From an uncultured Clostridia bacterium (GTDB taxonomy: Bacteria > Bacillota > Clostridia > Christensenellales > Aristaeellaceae), in the NCBI GenBank assembly GCA_946410395.1, contig CAMKAE010000028.1, positions 1 to 13,995 of the forward strand: 13,995 bases of DNA. Direction: 5' to 3'. Both the position numbers and the translations under genes were made by a program. The number at the start of each line of letters is the position of its first letter. The stretch's first letter is position 1. This document shows, piece by piece, positions 1 to 6,013 of this stretch. The notes beneath the pieces are model-generated. The model had not been told where the DNA came from. It ran no database searches and saw only the letters and a list, made by a program, of their open reading frames with translations.

Positions 1-36
1 GACAACGACCCGCGCATCGCCTTTGAGCGCGTGTGA
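1..36 (+). CDS. Possible C-terminal tail of an upstream gene (partial)
   Basis: The first frame is open from base 1 and ends at TGA (34-36), reading DNDPRIAFERV. It could be the end of a gene starting outside the window. Eleven codons are too few to recognise a family, and no terminator follows before the next promoter at 71-99. An open frame this short could also be chance. Confidence 0.3.
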   Translation, partial: DNDPRIAFERV

Positions 37-70
37 CGCGGCAATGCCTGTAAAACCCGCCGGATTGCGG

Positions 71-99
71 TGTACAAACCCGCGCCGGCGTGGTATAAT
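71..99 (+). promoter_or_regulatory. Sigma-70-type promoter with extended -10 for the carboxypeptidase gene
   Basis: A perfect TATAAT (94-99) is preceded by TGG, which gives an extended -10. A weak -35 TGTACA (71-76) lies 17 bases upstream. Transcription would start near 106, about 33 bases before the GTG start. A GAGAGGAGG Shine-Dalgarno lies around 123-131. Confidence 0.7.
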
Positions 100-138
100 T
101 TTTTGCCGAACACCCCGTGAGAGAGAGGAGGGCTGACC

Positions 139-1617
139 GTGAGCGGCAGGATCAAACGGCTGTGCGCCTGCTTCGCGCTGCTGCTGGCGTTTTGCGCTGC
201 CCTCCCGGCCCGGGCCGAGGAGCAGGTCGTGCTGCCCACCCTGGCCCCGGACGCCCTGCCCTATGACAAGGAGCACCCCGAGAACCTCTCCCCCGATCAG
301 CTCTACGCCTGGGCCGCCATCCTCATCGAGGCCGACAGCGGCAAGGTGATCTTCGAGAAGAACCCGGACGACATCCGCTATCCCGCCTCCACCACCAAGA
401 TCATGACCGCCCTGCTGACCCTGACCCTGCTGGACGACGAGGAGCTCGATCAGAAGGTCACCTGCTCCGCCGAGGCCATCGCCGTCACCACCTCCGAGAC
501 CGACGTCACCAGCCTGAAGCTGCAGGAGGGCGAGGAGGTCGTCCTGCGGGACCTGCTCTGGGCCACCCTGATCTACTCCGCCAACGACGGCGCCAACGTC
601 ATCGCCGAGGCCGTCGGCGGCACCATCGACAACTTCGTGGACATGATGAACGACCTGGCGAAGCGGCTGGGCTGCACCAACACCCACTTCCACAACGCCC
701 ACGGCCTGCACGACGACGCGCACTACACCACCGCCCGGGACCTGGCCATCATCACCCAGGCCGCGATGCAGTACGAGGAGTTCCGCAAGATCGTCAGCAC
801 CCAGTCCTATGTCTTCCCCGCCACCAACAAGCGCAAGGCCAGCACCCTGCGCACCACCAACGAGCTGTTCAACCCCGGCACCGACGAAAAGCCGTTCCGC
901 TATTACTATCCGGACATCATCGGCGTCAAGACCGGCTTCACCTCCAAGGCGCAGTACTGCTTTGTGGGCGCGGCGGAGCGCGACGGGGTCACCCTGATCT
1001 CGGTGGTCATGTACGCGGGCGACAACTCCCGCTGGGCCGACACGATCAAGCTGCTGGACTACGGCTTTTCCCAGTATGTCAGCGTCTCCCCCGCGGACCT
1101 TTACGCCCGCGCGCCCATCACCCTGTCCACCAGCACCTACGCCCTGGATGACGGCAACCTAGGCCGCGTGACGCTGAACTGCGTGCCGGCCGACGCCATC
1201 TCCCGGAACAAGCGGATCATCGCCACCAAGGACGAGGTCGAGGCCATGGCGGCCAATTTCCTCGAAATCGCCCTGATCGACTACACCCGGGATTTCGCCG
1301 CACCGATCACCGCCGGGGAGAAGATGGGCACCATCACCTGGCTCTTCGAGGACGGGACCATCGGCACCTATGACCTGGTGGCCACCCGCACCGTCAACCG
1401 CCGCAGCAACGCGCCGAAGACCCTGGCCCAGATCGAGCAGGAGACCGCCTCCGACCCCAATCCCTTCCCGCGCTGGTCGCTGCCCGTGCTTTTCGAGGTC
1501 GCGCTGCCCCTGCTCATCGCTGCGCTCATCCTCTACGCCATCGTCCGCTGGGCCTTCGGGCGCCGCAAGCCCCGCCGCAGCCGCGATCCCCAGGTTACCC
1601 ACCGCTACCTGCGCTGA
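139..1617 (+). CDS. Serine-type D-alanyl-D-alanine carboxypeptidase (PBP5/DacF-like, peptidase S11)
   Basis: This is a penicillin-binding protein that removes the terminal D-Ala from peptidoglycan stem peptides on the outer face of the membrane. All three active-site motifs are visible: S84-T-T-K87 (nucleophile and base), S147-A-N149 and K264-T-G266, in the usual S11 order and spacing. An N-terminal signal peptide ends near ARA-EE (residues 24-28). A C-terminal beta-rich domain (about 310-420) follows. A hydrophobic span (about 451-472) followed by an Arg/Lys-rich tail anchors the protein, a true transmembrane anchor rather than the amphipathic helix of E. coli PBP5. At 492 residues it is somewhat longer than typical (about 390-440) because of that tail. 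The GTG start is supported by GAGAGGAGG a few bases upstream and by the signal peptide beginning there. The gene appears monocistronic: a new promoter begins at its stop codon. The family call is firm; the exact paralogue (dacF, dacA or dacB) is not decided. Confidence 0.93.
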   Translation: MSGRIKRLCACFALLLAFCAALPARAEEQVVLPTLAPDALPYDKEHPENLSPDQLYAWAAILIEADSGKVIFEKNPDDIRYPASTTKIMTALLTLTLLDDEELDQKVTCSAEAIAVTTSETDVTSLKLQEGEEVVLRDLLWATLIYSANDGANVIAEAVGGTIDNFVDMMNDLAKRLGCTNTHFHNAHGLHDDAHYTTARDLAIITQAAMQYEEFRKIVSTQSYVFPATNKRKASTLRTTNELFNPGTDEKPFRYYYPDIIGVKTGFTSKAQYCFVGAAERDGVTLISVVMYAGDNSRWADTIKLLDYGFSQYVSVSPADLYARAPITLSTSTYALDDGNLGRVTLNCVPADAISRNKRIIATKDEVEAMAANFLEIALIDYTRDFAAPITAGEKMGTITWLFEDGTIGTYDLVATRTVNRRSNAPKTLAQIEQETASDPNPFPRWSLPVLFEVALPLLIAALILYAIVRWAFGRRKPRRSRDPQVTHRYLR

Positions 1618-1646
1618 TTGCAATCCCGGCCGGATCGTGCTATAAT
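1618..1646 (+). promoter_or_regulatory. Promoter upstream of the CorC-like operon
   Basis: TTGCAA (1618-1623) and TATAAT (1641-1646) are separated by 17 bases, and TGC precedes the -10 (extended -10). The -35 starts directly after the TGA of the carboxypeptidase gene. The predicted start near 1653 is about 300 bases upstream of the next ORF (1955), because a repeat element now occupies 1702-1895. Confidence 0.7.
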
Positions 1647-1701
1647 CCCATTTGAACCCGCTTATTGTGGTAATGCGAAGGGTTTTCATTCATGGTGTTA
1701 T

Positions 1702-1895
1702 ACTATTCTCAGATAAGCCTGCTAAGTGAAACCTCATCCACCGCTGCGGCGGTCCCCCTTCTCCTTTCAGGAGAAGGAAAGGCTTAGCGACGGCGCATCT
1801 CTCCCCTCTCCTGAAAGGAGAGGGGAAGGGGGTGAGGTTTCAATGGTGGCACATGCATCCATTCAATCAGTTTGCATTCTTATCAAAGAATAGTA
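1702..1895. repeat. MITE-like palindromic repeat, copy 1 (about 194 bp)
   Basis: It is a direct repeat of 4601-4794 with 8 mismatches and no gaps in about 194 positions. The ends form an imperfect terminal inverted repeat: 1702-1717 against the complement of 1879-1894 (14/16 matching). Inside is a second inverted pair (GAAACCTCA near 1728-1736 and TGAGGTTTC near 1833-1841). There are also two hairpins, 1757-1777 (9-bp stem, loop TTC) and 1803-1825 (10-bp stem, loop GAA), whose arms also complement each other. The flanks TTA (1698-1700) and TTA (1896-1898) could be a short target duplication. It has no coding capacity, so if mobile it depends on a transposase elsewhere. Calling it a MITE is inference; the repeat itself is plain in the sequence. 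Confidence 0.9.
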
Positions 1896-1954
1896 TTAAA
1901 CCGTACTTCGTACGATGAATCGGTATCTCCGGAGAAAGGAAAGACATCTTCCCC

Positions 1955-3220
1955 ATGAGTTCTACCGCCTGGCTGTTTCTGCTGATCCTGGCGCTGTGCG
2001 TCGGGTTTTCCGCGTTCTTTTCCGCCGCCGAGACAGCCTTCATGGCCGCTAGCCGGGTTCGGCTGAAGACCCGGCAGCAGGACGGAAAGCGCAGCGCCGG
2101 CCTGGCCCTGAAGCTGGCGGAGGACAGCGACCGGCTGCTCTCCACCATCCTGGTGGGCAACAACATCGTGAACATCGCCGGCACCGCCATCGCCACCGTG
2201 CTCTTCACCATGTGGGTGGGAGACTACGGCGCTACGCTGTCCACCGTGGTGATGACGCTGCTGATTCTGACCCTGGGCGAGGTGACGCCCAAGACGCTGG
2301 CCCGGCGCACCCCGGAGGACACCGCCATGGCCCTGGCCCCGGCGCTCAACGTGCTGATGAAGCTCCTCGCACCCCTGAGCAAACTGTTCACCCTCTGGCA
2401 GCGGCTGATCCTGCGCCTGACGCCCGCCAAAGCCGAGGAGCCCGACATCGAGGCCGAGATCATCACCATGGTGGACGAGGCCCAGAAGGAGGGCGACCTG
2501 GACGCGCATGAGCGGGAGCTGATCCGCAGCGCGATCGAGTTTGTGGACCAGGACGTGCGGGACATCATGACCCCCCGAGTGGACGTCACCGCCCTGCCGG
2601 AGGAGGCCACGATGGCGCAGGCCGCCGACGCGTTCCGCGAGAGCGGCTACTCCCGGATCCCGGTCTACCGCGAGGACATGGACCACATCGTGGGCGTGCT
2701 GAACGAAAAAGACTTCTACAGCGCCCTGCACAACGGGGAGCGGGAGATCCGCCACATCATGGCCGCGCCGGTCTACACCCATGAGTCCCTCAAGATCTCC
2801 AAGCTGCTGAAGCTGTGCCAGTCCACGCGGACTCATCTGATCATCGTGCTGGACGAGTTCGGCGGCATGGCTGGCATCGTGACGCTGGAGGACGCCCTGG
2901 AGGAGCTTGTGGGCGAGATCTGGGACGAGCACGACGACGTCAGCGAGGAAATGGCCGCCGTGGACGAAAACACCTGGCAGGTGGACGGCCGCATGCAGCT
3001 CACGGAGATGCTGGAGCGGCTGGGCATCGAAGATACCTACGAGGCGGACACCGTCGGAGGCTGGGCTTCCGAGGTTCTGGGCCGCATTCCCAACGTGGGC
3101 CTGTCCTTTGACGAGGCAGGCCTGCACTGCACCGTCACCGGCATGGACCGCCGCCGGGTCACCCGGGTGTGTGTCAGCCGGATCCAGCCGCCCGAAGCGG
3201 CGAAACAGGAGGAAACATAA
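1955..3220 (+). CDS. CNNM/CorC-HlyC family membrane protein (DUF21, paired CBS, CorC_HlyC domains)
   Basis: This is a membrane protein of the family that includes bacterial CorC/HlyC and animal CNNM proteins, linked to Mg2+ (and Co2+) transport or efflux; the name 'hemolysin' is historical. The N-terminal DUF21 membrane domain spans about residues 1-170, with the typical FFSAAETAF segment near residue 23 and the GNNIVN motif near residue 68. Two CBS domains follow, about 204-255 (starting IMTPR) and 268-328 (ending LEELVGEIWDE), which in homologues bind adenine nucleotide. The CorC_HlyC domain at about 335-412 closes the protein, and 421 residues is normal for the family. The ATG is preceded by GGAGAAAGGAAAG (1931-1943), with a rather long gap of 11 bases. 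Only 1 base separates it from the next small gene, and capA follows 7 bases later, so the three are probably co-transcribed. Confidence 0.92.
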   Translation: MSSTAWLFLLILALCVGFSAFFSAAETAFMAASRVRLKTRQQDGKRSAGLALKLAEDSDRLLSTILVGNNIVNIAGTAIATVLFTMWVGDYGATLSTVVMTLLILTLGEVTPKTLARRTPEDTAMALAPALNVLMKLLAPLSKLFTLWQRLILRLTPAKAEEPDIEAEIITMVDEAQKEGDLDAHERELIRSAIEFVDQDVRDIMTPRVDVTALPEEATMAQAADAFRESGYSRIPVYREDMDHIVGVLNEKDFYSALHNGEREIRHIMAAPVYTHESLKISKLLKLCQSTRTHLIIVLDEFGGMAGIVTLEDALEELVGEIWDEHDDVSEEMAAVDENTWQVDGRMQLTEMLERLGIEDTYEADTVGGWASEVLGRIPNVGLSFDEAGLHCTVTGMDRRRVTRVCVSRIQPPEAAKQEET

Positions 3221-3221
3221 C

Positions 3222-3338
3222 ATGACCAAGAGCAGCAAAAAGCGCGAGGAGCGCAACAAGCTCCTCGTGCGCGCCCTGTGCATCGTGCTGACCGTCGCGC
3301 TGGTCGGCACCATGGTCCTGACCCTGGTGGTGCGGTAA
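3222..3338 (+). CDS. 38-residue single-span membrane protein
   Basis: This ORF lies within a larger frame. A very good AGGAGG (about 3207-3212) sits at the end of the CorC-like gene, and the ATG follows that gene's TAA by one base. The product starts with a highly basic, charged head (MTKSSKKREERNK) followed by one hydrophobic helix (about residues 15-36) and ends in R. This is the pattern of a small inner-membrane protein with its N terminus inside by the positive-inside rule. The next gene starts 7 bases after its stop, so it is embedded in the operon. No function can be named. It could be a small accessory or modulator of the neighbouring membrane proteins, but that is inferred only from position. 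Confidence 0.75.
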   Translation: MTKSSKKREERNKLLVRALCIVLTVALVGTMVLTLVVR

Positions 3339-3345
3339 GGCGGCC

Positions 3346-4599
3346 ATGCGGCGCGGCGTTACGGCAGGCACCGTCATCGCCCTGGTGCTGGCCGGTCTGG
3401 TGCTCACCGGGATGCTCCCGGTGCTTTTGCATTTCTCCGGCAGCCCGGGGACTTTTGCGCATGGGGAGGATGTCCCCGCCGCGGCCCAGGCCCCGCCGAC
3501 CGCGCGCGCGGCCGCCCAGCCCACGCCGGCTCCCACCGCGGCCCCCGCTCCGGCTCAGCCCTCGGACCGGCGCTTCACCCTCACCGCCGGCGGCACCGTG
3601 GCCGTGGAGAAGGCCGTCCGCAACGGCGGCTATTACGCCGACAGCAGGACCTATGACTTCGACGAGGTCTTCTCCCTGCTCCGGCAGGACGTGCAGGCCG
3701 ACATCACCCTGGTGAGTCTGGAAAACCTGGTGGTCGACGGCACGAAGAGCTACTCGGACCTCCTGGCCCCGGCGCCCGTGATGCGCATGCTGCAAAAGGG
3801 CGGCTTTGACACCGTGGCCCTGGGCTTCAAGCGCGCATGGGAGCAGGGTACCGACGGCATGGCCTCCACGCTGAACCAGGCCCGCGCCGCCGGCCTGCAG
3901 CCCATCGGCGCTTTCGACAGCGAAGGCGCGGCCGCGCCCGCCGCCCAGATCCGGACGGTGAACGGGGTCCGGGTCGCCCTGATGCACTTCACCGCAAGCC
4001 CCTCCAAGACCAGCGCCAGCAAGATCAAAAAAGACGGGCGTCTCACCCTCTATCCGACGACGGATCAGGCGCCGGCCGCCATCGCAGCGGCCCGGGCCGC
4101 CGGCGCGGAGGCGGTGATCGTCAGCGTCCACTGGGGCAGCGAGGGCAACGCAACCCCCACCAAAGCCCAGCGCAAGGTGGCCGCGCAGCTTGCCGACGCC
4201 GGCGCGGACGTGATCATCGGCTACGGCGCGCGCCGGGTGCAGACCGCCGAATGGCTCACCGGCACCCTGCCGGACGGGACGCCCCATCAGACCCTGTGCG
4301 CCTGGTGCCTGGGCTGCCTGCTCAGCGAGAGCCGCACCGACGGCGCGGTGGCGGGCATGCTGCTGCACCTGACGATCCGGATCGACAGAACCGGCGGCGT
4401 CCACATCGACCGGGCCGCCTACACCCCCACCTTCGTCTGGCGCTATGATTTCAACGGCAAGAATGCCTACCGGGTGGTCTCCACCGTCCGGGACGCGCCC
4501 GACGGCATGACGCAGGACCAGCGCAGCGCCTTCGGCAAGGCCCTGGAGCGGACCCGGAAAAACCTGCGGGACGCCCCGCTGACCGAGGTCCTCCCGTGA
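3346..4599 (+). CDS. CapA-fold (poly-gamma-glutamate capsule protein-like) anchored protein with degenerate active site
   Basis: The protein has an N-terminal hydrophobic anchor or signal (about residues 5-30) and an Ala/Pro/Thr-rich linker (about 44-72). A domain follows that fits the CapA metallophosphatase-like family (PF09587). The family landmarks are in order but several are altered: LTAGGT (79-84) where a GD-type motif is usual, SLEN (124-127), ALGFKRAWEQGTDG (158-171) where NNHxxDxG is usual, an intact HWGSE (262-266), and GYGARRVQ (292-299) where GHHPHVxQ is usual. Most expected metal ligands (Asp, Asn-His and His-x-His) are therefore missing. The outside-facing domain may bind ligand or cell-wall material rather than catalyse, or use altered chemistry. 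AAGGCGG just before the ATG is a modest ribosome binding site that overlaps the preceding stop. The stop codon lies in the apparent target site of repeat copy 2. Confidence 0.8.
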   Translation: MRRGVTAGTVIALVLAGLVLTGMLPVLLHFSGSPGTFAHGEDVPAAAQAPPTARAAAQPTPAPTAAPAPAQPSDRRFTLTAGGTVAVEKAVRNGGYYADSRTYDFDEVFSLLRQDVQADITLVSLENLVVDGTKSYSDLLAPAPVMRMLQKGGFDTVALGFKRAWEQGTDGMASTLNQARAAGLQPIGAFDSEGAAAPAAQIRTVNGVRVALMHFTASPSKTSASKIKKDGRLTLYPTTDQAPAAIAAARAAGAEAVIVSVHWGSEGNATPTKAQRKVAAQLADAGADVIIGYGARRVQTAEWLTGTLPDGTPHQTLCAWCLGCLLSESRTDGAVAGMLLHLTIRIDRTGGVHIDRAAYTPTFVWRYDFNGKNAYRVVSTVRDAPDGMTQDQRSAFGKALERTRKNLRDAPLTEVLP

Positions 4600-4600
4600 A

Positions 4601-4794
4601 ACTATTCTCAGATAAGCCTGCTAAGTGAAACCTCATCCACCGCTGCGGCGGTCCCCCTTCTCCTTTCAGGAGAAGGAAAGGCTTAACGACGGCGCATCTC
4701 TCCCCTCTCCTGAAAGGAGAGGGGCCGGGGGTGAGGTTTCAATGGTGGCACATGCATCCATTTAATTGTTTTGCATTCTTATCAAAGCATAGTA
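4601..4794. repeat. MITE-like palindromic repeat, copy 2 (about 194 bp)
   Basis: This is the same element and the same orientation as 1702-1895. The terminal inverted repeat is 4601-4616 against the complement of 4778-4793 (13/16). It is flanked by TGAA at 4597-4600 and TGAA at 4795-4798, a good candidate for a 4-bp target duplication. The left TGAA contains the TGA stop codon of the CapA-like gene, so the insertion left that reading frame intact. The element separates the gene from its terminator at 4810-4850. Both internal hairpins are conserved. Confidence 0.9.
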
Positions 4795-4809
4795 TGAACC
4801 GCCGCTCAC

Positions 4810-4850
4810 AAAAGACGACCCGCACCGTTGCCGGTGCGGGCCGTCTTTTT
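4810..4850. terminator. Bidirectional rho-independent terminator
   Basis: A long stem pairs 4819-4827 with 4832-4840 (9 bp, loop TTGC), and after one A-C mismatch 4814-4817 pairs with 4842-4845. A-run 4810-4813 and T-run 4846-4850 flank it. It lies between two convergent genes and can end transcription of the CapA-like operon (+) and of the secreted-protein gene (-). Confidence 0.9.
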
Positions 4851-4869
4851 CGCGGGGATCCGTCCCCTG

Positions 4870-5673
4870 TCAGTTGCTGTGGACGTCCGCCGTCACGTCG
4901 TACTCGAGTTCGATGCCGTTGGCGGTCTCGTAGACCAGGTTGTTGTTCTCGTTGAAGGAGAAGAACGCGTCGTAGCTCTCGGTGTCTTCCGTGACGTCAT
5001 AGGCGCCCTCGGCGTTCTTGGTAAAGGTCATGGCCGTGCCCATGGCTTCCAGCTTGCCGGTCTCCGGGTTGTAGAAGCCGCGCATGCCGAAGTCCACATA
5101 GCTCTCGTCGTTGCCGCGCTTGATGAACACGTCATACCACATCTCGTCCTCGCTCAGGCCCAGCCAGACGATCTTGACTTCGACTTCCTCGGCCTCGTTG
5201 CGATACACGCCCTCGAAGCGGCCGATGTTCTCGAACACCAGGCCTTCGCCGGCATTGCCGCGGGCATCCTGCCAGGTCAGCTTGCCGTCCGCGCCGATAG
5301 CGAACACCGTCACCTGACCCTCTTCGTCCACGTCGTCGTATTCGGGCAGGCCGCTGACCTGCGTGCGGTCCGCGTCATAAGTGTAGGTGCGCTTGCTGGA
5401 GGACACAGACTCCAGGGCGTCCTTCTCGGCGTTGTAGAAGCAGCTGTACTCCCACTCCGTGCCACTATCGTTCATCACGTCCGGCTCGTCGATCCTGACG
5501 CGGTAGCCCTCTTCTTCGTAGAAAACCTGCATGTTATAGCCGGGCGCCGCCCAGTTGGTGTCAAACTTTTTGCCGGCCTCGGTCTGGGGAACAGTCTCGC
5601 TCTCGGCGAAGGCACAGCTCATCGCGGTGACAGCCAGCATCACGGCCAGCAGGATGCCAAACAGTTTCTTCAT
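4870..5673 (-). CDS. Secreted acidic protein with internal duplication, unknown function
   Basis: The 267-residue product starts with a classic signal peptide (MKKLFGILLAVMLAVTA) and a likely signal peptidase I site after AFA (residues 21-23). A lipoprotein site at C20 is less likely because the residue three before it is Ala and the one two before it is Met. The mature part is very acidic and rich in aromatic residues. It appears to contain two related halves: FYNAEKDALESV (79-90) matches FYNPETGKLEAM (200-211), and the later segments 123-137 and 237-251 also align at nearly the same offset (121 and 114 residues). AAAGGAG lies 8 bases before the ATG. No catalytic motif is apparent. An extracellular binding or structural role is possible but unproven. 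It ends at the shared terminator 4810-4850 and is probably co-transcribed with the small ORF at 5704-5808. Confidence 0.85.
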   Translation of the reverse strand: MKKLFGILLAVMLAVTAMSCAFAESETVPQTEAGKKFDTNWAAPGYNMQVFYEEEGYRVRIDEPDVMNDSGTEWEYSCFYNAEKDALESVSSSKRTYTYDADRTQVSGLPEYDDVDEEGQVTVFAIGADGKLTWQDARGNAGEGLVFENIGRFEGVYRNEAEEVEVKIVWLGLSEDEMWYDVFIKRGNDESYVDFGMRGFYNPETGKLEAMGTAMTFTKNAEGAYDVTEDTESYDAFFSFNENNNLVYETANGIELEYDVTADVHSN

Positions 5674-5703
5674 GGTTTTTGCTCCTTTCGTTTCTGCGGA
5701 TCT

Positions 5704-5808
5704 TTATCGTGAAACACCGTTGAGGTTTGTTTCTCGGTGTTGCACCCATTGATACGAAGCGCCGGGCGGAAGGGTCAGTCTTTTTTTATTTTCCTGCTGA
5801 ATTTCCAT
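5704..5808 (-). CDS. Candidate 34-residue small protein or leader peptide
   Basis: On the minus strand an ATG (5808-5806) is preceded 6 bases upstream by AAAGGAGG (5815-5822). It opens a frame of 34 codons ending in TAA: MEIQQENKKRLTLPPGAS, then YQWVQHRETNLNGVSR. A near-consensus promoter (5830-5858) sits so close that the mRNA leader would be only about 15 bases, which supports translation of this ORF first. Its stop is 30 bases before the secreted-protein gene. There is no membrane segment or recognised motif. The last codons overlap a 7-bp inverted repeat (5713-5719/5735-5741). It may be a true small protein or a regulatory leader peptide. Confidence 0.55.
   Translation of the reverse strand: MEIQQENKKRLTLPPGASYQWVQHRETNLNGVSR
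5713..5741. promoter_or_regulatory. Inverted repeat in the leader of the secreted-protein gene
   Basis: AACACCG (5713-5719) and CGGTGTT (5735-5741) are perfect complements around a 15-base loop. The repeat lies in the 3' part of the small ORF and about 40 bases before the start of the secreted-protein gene. It could be an RNA hairpin coupling translation of the two ORFs, or a protein binding site. Confidence 0.4.
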
Positions 5809-5829
5809 CCAACGCCTCCTTTAACTTCC

Positions 5830-5858
5830 ATCATATTCATCCGGCCGGGAATCGTCAA
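5830..5858 (-). promoter_or_regulatory. Promoter for the small ORF and secreted-protein gene
   Basis: Read on the minus strand, TTGACG (complement of 5853-5858) and TATGAT (complement of 5830-5835) are exactly 17 bases apart. This is a 5/6 match at each box. The predicted start is near 5823, immediately before the AAAGGAGG of the small ORF. Confidence 0.75.
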
Positions 5859-5916
5859 GTACTGTTTTGTAAAAAACCCGGCGTCATGCCGCAAAAAGCC
5901 GCCTCCGGAAAAGTGC

Positions 5917-5945
5917 TTGACAGATGCCGCGCCGTTCACTATAGT
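5917..5945 (+). promoter_or_regulatory. Promoter for the GH32 gene
   Basis: A perfect TTGACA (5917-5922) and TATAGT (5940-5945) are 17 bases apart. Transcription would start near 5952, leaving a leader of about 60 bases. The promoter is divergent from the one at 5830-5858, and the 58 bases between the two -35 boxes are where a shared regulator could bind. No clear LacI- or GntR-type palindrome was identified there. Confidence 0.85.
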
Positions 5946-6013
5946 CCTTCTTTGAAATCACCCGCCTGCAAAACGGCGATTGGCTCGGAGTATGAGATGC
6001 GGAGGAACCTGCC

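Noticed and set aside
1702..4794. The duplicated 194-bp sequence as a CRISPR array or riboswitch.
   Set aside because: There are only two copies, 2.9 kb apart, with genes between them. One is after a stop codon rather than in a leader, and the ends look like terminal inverted repeats.
5604..5673. A lipoprotein signal (C20) in the secreted acidic protein.
   Set aside because: The residues before the Cys (T-A-M-S) do not fit the lipobox well, while AFA-ES just after is a good signal peptidase I site.
5878..5893. A hairpin in the GH32/secreted-protein intergenic region (CGGC-GTCAT-GCCG) with T-runs on the minus strand, as a terminator.
   Set aside because: The stem is only 4 bp, and no transcript is expected to need ending there because it lies between divergent promoters.
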